From the NCBI GenBank assembly GCA_964228885.1, contig CAXRCG010000121.1, forward strand, positions 11,122 to 75,121: a DNA stretch of 64,000 bases, written 5' to 3'. The notes under the pieces were generated by a model. That model ran no database searches. It had not been told where the DNA came from and worked only from the letters and a program-made list of their open reading frames with translations. Positions 1 through 7,341 of the stretch are shown in pieces. Source of the DNA: UBA4582 sp964228885 (GTDB lineage Bacteria > Pseudomonadota > Gammaproteobacteria > Pseudomonadales > Azotimanducaceae). The position numbers and the translations under genes were made by a program. How positions within the stretch are numbered: position 1 is the first letter of the stretch; each line of letters opens with the position of its first letter.

Positions 1-431
1 CTTGAACTTTCTCATGATTTTCTTAACGCTCGATAAGATGCCAATAAGATCGCATAAAAACTAAAACGCGTCTCGCATTTTTGGTGCTATTTTGATGGTC
101 CTGTCAAGATAGGGGCTAATTTAACGCATCTCGTGTTAGAGATAATTTTCTGGGCAATTTCTCTCAAGGCAAGCGTGCTTTTAAATTTTTGAATACTTGC
201 TGCGTTTGATCGTGTTTGAGGTGTTCGTTTGATCTTAACCACGAGCGCGAACCCCATATCTCTCGTTGACTCGTTTTCAAGCGAGCTTTGGTTTCACTTT
301 CAGTCAGGACTGTGTGTTTCTTTGCAATCTGTGGTTTACTTTATTTGGCAATCTCCTTGGGTTGTTTTTAACATAACGTGTCGCCATTTAATTCGATTTC
401 GATAGTGTTTGAATAGAGGGAAGGGCTTATC
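1..431. other. Non-coding left edge, no gene recognised
   Basis: AT-rich stretch with stops in all frames and no recognisable protein fragment, tRNA or clear terminator. The only interpretable element is the ribosome binding site GAGGGAAGGG just before the ATG at 432. It may hold the promoter of the 432 gene, but no convincing -35/-10 pair was picked out. Confidence 0.5.
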
Positions 432-842
432 ATGGACTGGAAATTGCTGAACAGAAACGTCATCGAAGAGTTTCGAACGAATAGTGGGCGCGTTGCCCAA
501 TTTGGTGATCTACCCGTGGTTATCCTCAATACCATTGGTGCAAGAACTGGCAACTTGCTGGAAGTGCCCCTGATTGCTGTGGTCGATGATGGCAATATGT
601 ATCTGTTTGGTACGAATGCCGGGTCAAAAAAACAACCTGCCTGGATCTACAATTTACGCGCGACCCCTGTAATTGATGTCGAGTTCAAAACAGAGGTCTT
701 TAGTGCAAACCTGACAGAGCTGATCGGGCAGCAACGAAACACCCGAATGCAATTACAATCCCAACGAACGCCTTTGTTCGCTGACTACGTAGCCTCGTCA
801 GCGCCCCGAAGGATAGCTGTGTTTCGAATTGACAGGCTCTGA
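432..842 (+). CDS. DDN/DUF385 nitroreductase-family deazaflavin-type oxidoreductase
   Basis: 136-residue split-barrel protein of the deazaflavin-dependent nitroreductase (Ddn/DUF385) family. Members bind coenzyme F420 (some are promiscuous) and reduce diverse organic substrates in the cytosol or at the membrane. Family-like features seen are the segment NTIGARTGN followed by EVPLIAV near residues 35-52, an aromatic GTNAG/PAWIYNLRA block near 65-78 and the strand after TPVIDVEF. The length is normal for the family. The ATG start is supported by a strong upstream GAGGGAAGGG. It converges with the LLM oxidoreductase at 860-1720, so two possible F420 users lie tail to tail. Family assignment is fairly secure; cofactor (F420 or FMN) and substrate cannot be read from the sequence. 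Confidence 0.75.
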   Translation: MDWKLLNRNVIEEFRTNSGRVAQFGDLPVVILNTIGARTGNLLEVPLIAVVDDGNMYLFGTNAGSKKQPAWIYNLRATPVIDVEFKTEVFSANLTELIGQQRNTRMQLQSQRTPLFADYVASSAPRRIAVFRIDRL

Positions 843-859
843 CTACCGAGGATTCGGCG

Positions 860-1720
860 CTAGCTTTTGACCGCTATTAACGATTTAATTGTTTGCCAAG
901 ATTCTGCTTGCAGTAGATTGAGGTTGGCGGGACTTATAATGATTTGATCAACGCCGTGGTCCTTCTGTCGCTGGTATTGCTGCCTCACTTTCTCGAGATC
1001 CCCCCAGGCGATCAGGGAATCTATAAAATGATCACTGCCGCCGTTGGAAAAGTCTTCGTCGGTAAATCCGGCTTCACGCCAAGCTCGATGATAATTAGTC
1101 AAAGGCATATAGATAGAGATAGCTTTGCGCGCAATGCCGCGCGCTATTTCAGGGTCTGACTCGAGCACTGTGATCTGCATCAAATGCAATTTTTTCGCAC
1201 CTAACTGCTCCTTCGCCCAACGAGAGTACTCGACCGGTTTCAAATAAACATAAGCGCCGTCAAGTTTTTCCGCAGCAATTGTCATCAAGGTTGGTCCATG
1301 AGCTGCGAGATATATGGATACGTCGCAATCCTGCTTGAACATCAACGGCGACGCGTTGTAATAGTGAATAAATTCAGCGAGCTTTTTCGAAGGGGCTGTC
1401 CAAGGTAGTCCGCGTTGATCGTTACCCGTCTTGTTTGATAAACCAATACCAAGATCAAACCGATTACCATGCGCTTCGGCAAGAGAGTATGCGGCAGACT
1501 TGATCGCACGTGCATCACGAGCATAGATATTGGTAATTGCCGTACCTACGCGGATACTTTCTGTTGCCGACAATAAGTTTGCACAGGTGATGAAAGGATC
1601 TCTACCGAATAATTCCGGCACCCATAAATTGTCAATGCCGCAACTCTCTGCATTTTGAGCAATTTCCTGTAACTCTGGCGTACTGAACTGGTCAGCCGCA
1701 ATCATTATTCCAAAAGTCAT
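860..1720 (-). CDS. LLM-class (luciferase-like) flavin/F420-dependent oxidoreductase
   Basis: 286-residue TIM-barrel protein of the bacterial luciferase-like superfamily, which uses FMNH2 or F420 for monooxygenation or hydride transfer. Characteristic segments are GIMIAADQF at the N-terminus, CGIDNLWVPELFGRDPF near residue 28, IRVGTAITNIYARDA near 58, the NRFDLGIGLSN turn near 88, and a C-terminal GVDQIIISP. The frame is open to a TTG at 1774, but the ATG at 1718-1720 is preferred: it has GAGGA at good spacing and puts the first beta strand at residue 2. It is on the same strand as the split-barrel protein at 1830-2423, 109 bases downstream, so the two may be co-transcribed. Family is secure; whether F420 or FMN is used is inference from the neighbours. 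Confidence 0.8.
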   Translation of the reverse strand: MTFGIMIAADQFSTPELQEIAQNAESCGIDNLWVPELFGRDPFITCANLLSATESIRVGTAITNIYARDARAIKSAAYSLAEAHGNRFDLGIGLSNKTGNDQRGLPWTAPSKKLAEFIHYYNASPLMFKQDCDVSIYLAAHGPTLMTIAAEKLDGAYVYLKPVEYSRWAKEQLGAKKLHLMQITVLESDPEIARGIARKAISIYMPLTNYHRAWREAGFTDEDFSNGGSDHFIDSLIAWGDLEKVRQQYQRQKDHGVDQIIISPANLNLLQAESWQTIKSLIAVKS

Positions 1721-1829
1721 CTTGTCCTCGTCAAATTTTAGAGGGCTCACTAAGCTGCGCTTGGACTGGTGCAAAGTTACCCTGAAAATAAGAAACAGTG
1801 GGGTTTTTGATATCTAAAATACGCATGAC

Positions 1830-2423
1830 CTAGCTGATACCTCTCTTATCAAGTTCCGCTGGCATGCGCTTGGAGTCTGCTTCTAGTTTCGGACCTCGCT
1901 CTTCGTCTGCTAGCTGCCCCGCCGTATCTTTTGCCATTTTGTCGCTATCGAGCATAATCCATTTCTCCGGAATGATTTCGATGATGACCCTTAAAGGCGA
2001 ATCGAGGCGCTTTTCAAATGCTTTCGCTTGTGCCTCTTGTTCCTCGGTGAGATCGCCCTCCATGCCAGTGTAAGGTCCGCGAGCAAGTGCCGGATAAAAC
2101 CACCTTTTGGTTTCCTCGTCGTCATGAATGACGGCTCGGCCCTTGAATGTAATAGCGCCATTAGGCCCGTTAGGTGCAGACACGCCGCTAACAACGACGG
2201 AACAGCGAGGGTCTCGTTTGATTGCCGCAACTCTGTGTCGATGAACACCGCAGGTGATCCAACCACTGCCATTTCGCCATACGAAGGCATGAATTACGCC
2301 AACAGTCCAGCCATCTTTGGTTGACCAGTTGAAAGTGCACTCTCTGGCTTTATTGAGCAGGTCCTCTCGAGACGCTTCGTTGAAAGGGTAAATTGATACA
2401 ACTTCATGCTCTTCACTGGACAT
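1830..2423 (-). CDS. Pyridoxamine 5'-phosphate oxidase-like split-barrel flavin protein
   Basis: 197-residue member of the PNPOx-like split-barrel superfamily, which contains FMN- and F420-binding oxidoreductases. Visible features are the first barrel strand DGWTVGVIHAFVW near residues 38-50, the pattern HRHRVAAIKRDPRCSVVVSG near 61-80 (the usual place where family members contact the cofactor phosphate), and a FKGRAVIHDD strand near 94. The C-terminal 40 residues are charged and probably an extension. GAGGAATT lies just upstream of the ATG. It is the likely first gene of a pair with the LLM protein at 860-1720. The reaction is unknown; low sequence identity makes a specific subfamily call unsafe. 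Confidence 0.7.
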   Translation of the reverse strand: MSSEEHEVVSIYPFNEASREDLLNKARECTFNWSTKDGWTVGVIHAFVWRNGSGWITCGVHRHRVAAIKRDPRCSVVVSGVSAPNGPNGAITFKGRAVIHDDEETKRWFYPALARGPYTGMEGDLTEEQEAQAKAFEKRLDSPLRVIIEIIPEKWIMLDSDKMAKDTAGQLADEERGPKLEADSKRMPAELDKRGIS

Positions 2424-2837
2424 TATAATTCCTCATATTCTTCGGTTAGAAAATTTTGTAGCGACTTAGTCGGCAGCAGTTGTTTTTAGTTAACTTGGTG
2501 CCCCACATAGCGTGTAATCATCATAGGCCGCCTATACCTGAAACAGCAAGGATGAAATCAGGTGGTAGCTTGGCGTCATAATTGCGAATGAAGTGCTCAA
2601 AGCAGGTGCAGGCATTTTAGGCTGCGGACAAATCGTTCGTCCCTCCTCACGACCTGATAACAAATATACTGGTCTGCTTAGCAGGCACTTGTCACGATAT
2701 TCTCTGTCTTATTTTAGGCGTAAGGTCTTGCGAGCACATGCAATATTGTTTGAGACGAAACCTGCACGAAAATCAGTGCCTTTGCGCTCGCTCATACTTT
2801 TCAATCAAAGTGCATGAATACGGGAATGTCTAATTTC
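2424..2837. other. Intergenic stretch without supported gene
   Basis: 414 bases with stops in every frame apart from a 74-codon plus-strand frame that shows no family resemblance and no good ribosome binding site. A short minus-strand open segment near 2516-2616 (about 30 codons, protein-like composition) may be the relic of a lost gene. It is too short to identify. The leader of the split-barrel gene occupies the left side. Confidence 0.35.
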
Positions 2838-3377
2838 CTATGCTTGATCAACGTGGAATTTCAAGTATTCCTCTTCAAAACAAAAGAGCTTAGGGTCCAA
2901 TAGCTTGTCGACATAAAGGTAGCCGTACAGATGGTCAAATTCGTGTTGGAATACAGTGGCCAGAAATCCAGAGAGCTCTATTGTCTGCTCGCGGCCCTGA
3001 TCATCAAAATAATCGACTCTGATATGTTGTGGCCGCTCAACAAACCCCATCATGCCAGGTACCGAAAGACAGCCTTCCCAGTATCCAGCGACCGCTGGAT
3101 CTAGGACTGAAATCACAGGGTTCACAAAAACTGTGAAGGGTAATGTTTTGACCTCACCATAACGAGTTTTGGGATTCGAAATCTCGATCACAGCAACTTG
3201 AACTGAGACATTGATTTGTGGAGCAGCAAGTCCTATTCCGCCGCTATCAGCAAGCGTCTGCCTCAGATTATCAACCAGTGCTTTGAATTCTTCTGATTGA
3301 ATCTTTTCAAGCGGAAAGGGCGCGGCTGTCTGGCGAAGTGTTGGATGACCTAGCCTGATTATTTCCTGAACAGACAT
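2838..3377 (-). CDS. def: Peptide deformylase (second-copy type)
   Basis: 179-residue metallo-hydrolase that removes the N-formyl group from nascent proteins. All three deformylase motifs are present: SGGIGLAAPQ (motif 1, near residue 46), EGCLSVPG (motif 2, with the metal-binding Cys near 99) and QHEFDHLYG (motif 3, the HExxH metal site). Thus it should be catalytically competent. A TTG lies four codons upstream, but the ATG at 3375-3377 gives the usual N-terminus. It is not beside fmt, where the housekeeping def normally sits in Gammaproteobacteria, and it stands alone next to an accessory cluster. It is therefore probably an additional deformylase; this is inference because the rest of the genome is not visible. 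Confidence 0.88.
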   Translation of the reverse strand: MSVQEIIRLGHPTLRQTAAPFPLEKIQSEEFKALVDNLRQTLADSGGIGLAAPQINVSVQVAVIEISNPKTRYGEVKTLPFTVFVNPVISVLDPAVAGYWEGCLSVPGMMGFVERPQHIRVDYFDDQGREQTIELSGFLATVFQHEFDHLYGYLYVDKLLDPKLFCFEEEYLKFHVDQA

Positions 3378-3633
3378 GGTTTGTCTCAAATATTGAACTT
3401 GAATTGAAGAATACCTGAATGGTCGAGCGTCGTAAAAGCGTCCGTTAAGGTGCGACTTGTTGGCATTGGCTCAGCAGGTCAAATTCGCCAATCCACAATT
3501 GGGTGTAGACCTAAGTTGTGAATAAAACCTAAGTTAATGGAATATAGTTATATAAGGCTTGCTTATTTTCCTGTCTGGTTATATCTTGTCCAACCTTGTG
3601 AAAAGCCCGACACAGCACCTGTAGGTGTAATCT

Positions 3634-3726
3634 ATGAAAAAACGACCTGATTTAGTCATGGTACTTTTTGTGGTATTCGCACTTGGTGTCGCTGTGAATG
3701 CAATCGGTCAAGTTTTGGGTTTTTGA
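3634..3726 (+). CDS. Tiny single-span membrane protein (30 aa)
   Basis: Open frame of 30 codons starting ATG AAA AAA CGA, ending TGA. The product has a basic start (MKKRPDL) and then one uninterrupted hydrophobic helix rich in V, F, L, A and G that ends at IGQVLGF. AGGTG lies about 8 bases upstream of the ATG, so the start is well placed. It ends 27 bases before the stop codon of the convergent folate gene (3754). Its size suggests an inner-membrane microprotein, either a partner of a larger membrane complex or a stress protein. I do not recognise a named family with certainty. Coding is supported by start, ribosome site and composition, not by known homology. Confidence 0.55.
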   Translation: MKKRPDLVMVLFVVFALGVAVNAIGQVLGF

Positions 3727-3753
3727 CCAGCAGTTGGCCAAATTCCGATGTTT

Positions 3754-4392
3754 CTATTTTGATGTGTTGTCCATCGGAAACTTCTTAGCGATTTTCCTCC
3801 AAGTAATACCTTCCTCCGTCAGGACACCATCCAAGGGTACATCTAGTTCGTTTGGATCGAGGTGTGTTAACTGTTGGGAGGCATAGGCAAGACCAAGTAA
3901 ACAGGGTCGCCGCCACCTTAAGTTTTCTCCAAACGTCCTGTCGTAATATCCTTTGCCCATACCTAGCCGGTTGAATTGTGAGTCGAAAGCAACCAGCGGC
4001 ACGATAACGAGATCGAGCATCGCGGGAGCCATGTTGAGCTGCGGAGCGTAGCGTGGTTCAGGGATGCCAAATCTGTTTGGTTCCAGTCCATCATTGCTTG
4101 GATCGCAGCGTTGAAACAGGAGTTTGGTTTTCTCCCAAGGTCTGATGTAATCCGAGATAAGTGGTAAGTAGTTTTTTTTACCCAGGTTTTCAGCGGTTTG
4201 AGCGATTTTCACCGGACTTAGCTCACCTTCGAAGGCTGTGTAGGAAGCAATGTGTTGAGACCGGCGGAACACTGAATCAGTCTGCAGAAAATCGCAGGCA
4301 CGCTGGGCTGCGTACTGTTGATATTCGAGAGAAATACTTCTGCGTGCAGCACGAGCAGTTTTTCTTAATCGATGACGCGTCTGTTTGTTCAT
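3754..4392 (-). CDS. ygfA: 5-formyltetrahydrofolate cyclo-ligase
   Basis: 212-residue ATP-dependent enzyme that converts 5-formyl-THF to 5,10-methenyl-THF in cytosolic folate metabolism. Seen are the basic N-terminus RHRLRKTARAARRSIS (substrate/ATP-binding region), EPNRFGIPEP near residue 104, LVIVPLVAFDSQFNRLGMGKGYYDR near 130-153 (the conserved nucleotide-binding loop with GMGKGYYDR), and the C-terminal LDVPLDGVLTEEG. GTG and ATG starts are adjacent (4393-4395 and 4390-4392); the ATG gives better spacing from GAGG. It lies directly downstream of 6S RNA on the same strand, the same ssrS-ygfA order as in E. coli, so it is likely read through from the 6S promoter. Confidence 0.93.
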   Translation of the reverse strand: MNKQTRHRLRKTARAARRSISLEYQQYAAQRACDFLQTDSVFRRSQHIASYTAFEGELSPVKIAQTAENLGKKNYLPLISDYIRPWEKTKLLFQRCDPSNDGLEPNRFGIPEPRYAPQLNMAPAMLDLVIVPLVAFDSQFNRLGMGKGYYDRTFGENLRWRRPCLLGLAYASQQLTHLDPNELDVPLDGVLTEEGITWRKIAKKFPMDNTSK

Positions 4393-4412
4393 CACGTGCC
4401 TCGATCAGAAAC

Positions 4413-4594
4413 AAGTTCCCCAGATTGCCGCTGTCTGTATAGGCCCTTGAACCCAGCGGTTCAAGGCGGTGGTCTCTAACAGGCTACAGGCGTTCCGGAA
4501 AACCGGACATGCACACTCACCGTGAAAAAAGACCTCCTAGTTTGCGCATAAAGGGTCGAGGACATAACGACTGGCAAACAACCCAGGGAGGTGA
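4413..4594 (-). ncRNA. ssrS: 6S RNA
   Basis: Regulatory RNA that binds sigma70 RNA polymerase by mimicking an open promoter. It is recognised on the minus strand by position between zapA and ygfA and by the conserved element CCTTGAACCGCTGGGTTCAAGG (hairpin near 4444-4468, close to the E. coli 6S hairpin). Also seen are GTTTGCCAGT in the 5' half and a GTGCATGTCCGG/CCGGA stretch in the middle. A closing stem forms between 5'-CCCTGGGTTG (4588-4579) and 5'-CAATCTGGGG (4427-4418). The size, about 170-180 nt, is typical. Ends are estimated from the stem and the -10 element upstream. Confidence 0.88.
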
Positions 4595-4599
4595 ATACA

Positions 4600-4605
4600 A
4601 GTATA
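4600..4605 (-). promoter_or_regulatory. Candidate -10 element of the 6S RNA promoter
   Basis: The minus-strand hexamer TATACT lies 6-7 bases before the expected 5' end of 6S RNA. No good -35 hexamer is visible 17 bases upstream, where the end of zapA lies, so the call rests on position and the hexamer only. Confidence 0.4.
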
Positions 4606-4618
4606 TACGAAGTTGGAC

Positions 4619-4939
4619 TTAACGATTAATAGATTTGAGACGAATTAGCGCTTGATCTAGCTTAGCGGTCAATTGGTTGATCTCATTAGATTTTGAATCG
4701 ATGACAGAGTTGGCTTTTGTTTTTTCAGCCAGAAACTCGTTTGCCAAGTTTAGCGCGGTCATCACTGCGATTCTGTCTAGGCTCAATATTCCAGCGCCAG
4801 ATTTTATCTCACGCATTTTGCTATCGACATAGTTGGACGACTGCATGAGCGCGGTGACTTCTTCCGGACTACAATTTATTTTGTAATCCTTGTCCAGAAT
4901 CGAAACGGTGACAGTTTCGGTGTTGTCGGCATTACTCAT
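4619..4939 (-). CDS. zapA: Cell division protein ZapA
   Basis: 106-residue cytosolic protein that bundles FtsZ filaments at the division ring. The N-terminal globular part has the family pattern VTVSILDKDYKINCSPEE (residues 10-27), followed by a helix with LSLDRIAVMTALNLANEFL (about 53-71). The C-terminal half is a coiled coil for dimer/tetramer formation. Length is normal. It is followed by 6S RNA and the folate enzyme and preceded by the TIGR02449-like coiled-coil gene 74 bases upstream on the same strand, the standard arrangement around zapA in Pseudomonas relatives. Confidence 0.9.
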   Translation of the reverse strand: MSNADNTETVTVSILDKDYKINCSPEEVTALMQSSNYVDSKMREIKSGAGILSLDRIAVMTALNLANEFLAEKTKANSVIDSKSNEINQLTAKLDQALIRLKSINR

Positions 4940-5013
4940 GTTGCATGCTCACTTTTTAGGAATTAGCAGAGAGTTTAGTTAAACGTTTTCGAAAGAAAGA
5001 AAGACGAAAACAC

Positions 5014-5214
5014 TTACTGGTCCGGGTCTAGTGTTTTTAGACGCTGAATCATCGCTTCAACTTTCGTTCTAGCCAGCTCGTTTTTTTCCAGTAAACGGCT
5101 TCGTTCTTCCTGCCAGGCATCTTGATCCGCTGACAATGCCCCTTGTTTTTGCTCAAGTACGTCTATGAGTTGGATGAGCTCGTCGATTTTTGCTTCGAGG
5201 TCTTTTGTGTCCAT
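5014..5214 (-). CDS. TIGR02449-family small coiled-coil protein
   Basis: 66-residue protein that is one continuous heptad-type coiled coil (DLEAKIDELIQLIDVLEQK onward), with acidic and basic residues at flanking positions. It matches in size, composition and location the TIGR02449 family found beside zapA/ygfB in Gammaproteobacteria. A role in cell division next to ZapA (ZapB-like) has been suggested from its context and shape, but that is inference. It is read divergently from ygfB (5398), with the shared intergenic region holding both promoters. Confidence 0.75.
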   Translation of the reverse strand: MDTKDLEAKIDELIQLIDVLEQKQGALSADQDAWQEERSRLLEKNELARTKVEAMIQRLKTLDPDQ

Positions 5215-5397
5215 GGAAATTCATCATGAGATTGATCCCGCTACTATAAAGGGTGGTCTCGGGGAAGGTCAATCAGGTTGGGATCAACGTGCTATTTTTA
5301 GTATGCTTGCACGCAAGCAATGGGGCAGGAGCCGCCCGGTTATGACTGAACGCCCAGTTTCGGATTTTGTTGCTTAAATCATCGGATTGAATATTTT

Positions 5398-5925
5398 ATG
5401 AGTAAGTATAACGCCCTTAGTGAAGCCTTCACCAATGAAAAGTCCAATCTGAATGTCAGTGAAGTGCATGGATTTCTCAGTGGTATTCTGAGTGCCGGCG
5501 CCCAAATGAATGGTGCCCAACTAGCGGGTGCGTTTGAGCAACATTTTGATTGTTCACTATCGGGATCGATGGATGATTTGGTCGTTCAGTTCAGTTTTCA
5601 GGTTGGACTTGAGCTTGATGATCCCGAGCTGGGCTTCAACCTGCTGTTGCCCGAAGACGACGCTAGCATGGCAAAAAGAGGACAGGGGCTTTACACATGG
5701 TGTCAGGGTTTCCTCTCTGGTTTTGGTGTCACTGGGCGTTATCAGGATAGTGAATTGAGTGAGGAAGTCAGGGAAGTGTTAACCGATCTGGCAAAAATTT
5801 CTGCTTTGGACCTAGAAGTGCCCGATAGTGATGAGAATGAGGGCGACCTGCTGGAAATCATCGAATACGTTCGAATGTCCGCCATGATGATTTATCTTGA
5901 ATCGGCTGGAAAGTCAGTCCACTGA
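5398..5925 (+). CDS. ygfB: YgfB/YecA (UPF0149) family protein
   Basis: 175-residue cytosolic protein of the UPF0149 family. Family hallmarks are SEVHGFLSGILSAG near residues 21-34 (the HGFLSG box), LLPEDDASMAKRGQGLYTWCQGFLSGFG near 82-109, and the C-terminal EIIEYVRMSAMMIYLE. In P. aeruginosa a homologue is reported to modulate ampDh3 expression, but no biochemical activity is assigned here. It leads the conserved block ygfB-pepP-ubiH. The spacing to pepP is 46 bases, so they are probably one transcript. Confidence 0.9.
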   Translation: MSKYNALSEAFTNEKSNLNVSEVHGFLSGILSAGAQMNGAQLAGAFEQHFDCSLSGSMDDLVVQFSFQVGLELDDPELGFNLLLPEDDASMAKRGQGLYTWCQGFLSGFGVTGRYQDSELSEEVREVLTDLAKISALDLEVPDSDENEGDLLEIIEYVRMSAMMIYLESAGKSVH

Positions 5926-5971
5926 GCTTGTGCTAATCACTCTGCGGAAACCAAATTAGGAAAGAATTTCC

Positions 5972-7306
5972 ATGAAAGCAAAACCCGGTATTGGCCTTAG
6001 AGAATTTTCGCGAAGAAGGAAAGAGCTCATGTCGATGATGGGCGAGGACAGCATTGCCATACTACCTGGCGCTAATTTGGTGGCTAGAAATAGCGACGTA
6101 GACTATCTGTTCCGTCAAGACAGCGATTTTCATTACTTGACTGGCTTTGACGAGCAGGAGGCGGTTTTTGTTTTGATACCCGGCAGAAAGCACGGTGAAG
6201 CGCTCCTGTTCTGTCGAGAAAGGGATCCTGAGCAGGAGCAATGGCATGGAAAAATCACCGGGCCGGAAAGAGCGATGCAGTTGTACGGTATGGACGATGC
6301 ATTCCCGATATCTGATATCGATGATATCGTGCCCGGATTAATCGAGGGGAAATCTCGGCTTTACTACGCAATGGGTCATCAGCAAGAGTTCGATGCAAGG
6401 GTCATCAGCTGGGTTAATAGTATTGCTTCGAGTCAACACAAAGGCAGCCAACCACCAGGAGAGTTTGTGCAGCTTGGGCATCTGGTGCATGAACTTCGGC
6501 TTTTCAAGAGCAAACAGGAGGTCGAGGTGATGAAATTCGCAGCGGCTATTACCGGAGACGCGCACAAGCGAATTATGCGAGAAGCTGAGCCGGGGATGTA
6601 TGAATACGAATTGGAAGCAGAACTTAACCATGCTTTTTTGCGTGGCGGTGCTCGATCACCGGCCTATCCATCGATCTTCGGTAGTGGGAATAACGCTAAC
6701 ATCCTCCACTATATAGAGAACGATGATGTCATGAAGTCCGGTGAACTTGTGCTGGTGGATGCTGGGGCGGAGTATCAGTGCTATGCCGCGGATGTCACAC
6801 GGACATTCCCTGTAAATGGTAAATTCTCAAAAGCTCAAAAGGAAATATACAACATCGTACTTGCAGCGCAGGAAGCTGCAATTGAAATGGTGAAACCTGG
6901 CAATCACTGGAATCAGCCTCATGAGGCGGTGGTTCGTATCATTTGTCAAGGGTTGCTGGATCTCAACCTTTTGGAAGGAACTCTTGATACAATAATCGAA
7001 AATGAGACCTACAAGAAATTCTATATGCACCGGACGGGGCATTGGCTAGGTCTGGATGTACACGATGTTGGCGAGTATCGAATAGGTGAAGAATGGCGCG
7101 TGTTTGAACCCGGCATGGTTACGACAATTGAGCCTGGCATCTATATATCACAAGATATGGCAGGCGTGCCCTCGATCTATCGGGGCATTGGTGTTCGAAT
7201 TGAGGACAACGTCCTCGTCACTAAAACTGGTCATGAAGTGCTAACAAACGGCATTCCGAAAACGATTGAAGATATTGAAAAAACAATGGCTTCAAAAGCA
7301 GCATAA
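5972..7306 (+). CDS. pepP: Xaa-Pro aminopeptidase P
   Basis: 444-residue cytosolic metallopeptidase that cleaves N-terminal residues preceding proline. The N-terminal creatinase-like domain (residues 1-175) has DVDYLFRQDSDFHYLTGF. The C-terminal pita-bread domain carries the dinuclear metal site: Asp263 in VDAGAEY, Asp274 in AADVTRTFP, His357 in GHWLGLDVHD, Glu387 in TTIEPGIY and Glu411 in GVRIEDNV. All ligands are intact and the length equals that of E. coli PepP. AGGAAAG precedes the ATG. It is followed after a few bases by the ubiquinone hydroxylase gene, as in other Gammaproteobacteria. Confidence 0.95.
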   Translation: MKAKPGIGLREFSRRRKELMSMMGEDSIAILPGANLVARNSDVDYLFRQDSDFHYLTGFDEQEAVFVLIPGRKHGEALLFCRERDPEQEQWHGKITGPERAMQLYGMDDAFPISDIDDIVPGLIEGKSRLYYAMGHQQEFDARVISWVNSIASSQHKGSQPPGEFVQLGHLVHELRLFKSKQEVEVMKFAAAITGDAHKRIMREAEPGMYEYELEAELNHAFLRGGARSPAYPSIFGSGNNANILHYIENDDVMKSGELVLVDAGAEYQCYAADVTRTFPVNGKFSKAQKEIYNIVLAAQEAAIEMVKPGNHWNQPHEAVVRIICQGLLDLNLLEGTLDTIIENETYKKFYMHRTGHWLGLDVHDVGEYRIGEEWRVFEPGMVTTIEPGIYISQDMAGVPSIYRGIGVRIEDNVLVTKTGHEVLTNGIPKTIEDIEKTMASKAA

Positions 7307-7341
7307 TCCTGGTTGAAATGAGGCCAGGTCGGCGGGTGGTG

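Noticed and set aside
2516..2616. Minus-strand open segment with FEHFIRNYDAKLPPDF
   Set aside because: About 30 codons between stops without start; possible relic but unidentifiable.
2593..2817. 74-codon plus-strand frame
   Set aside because: No ribosome binding site, odd composition and no family resemblance; probably chance.
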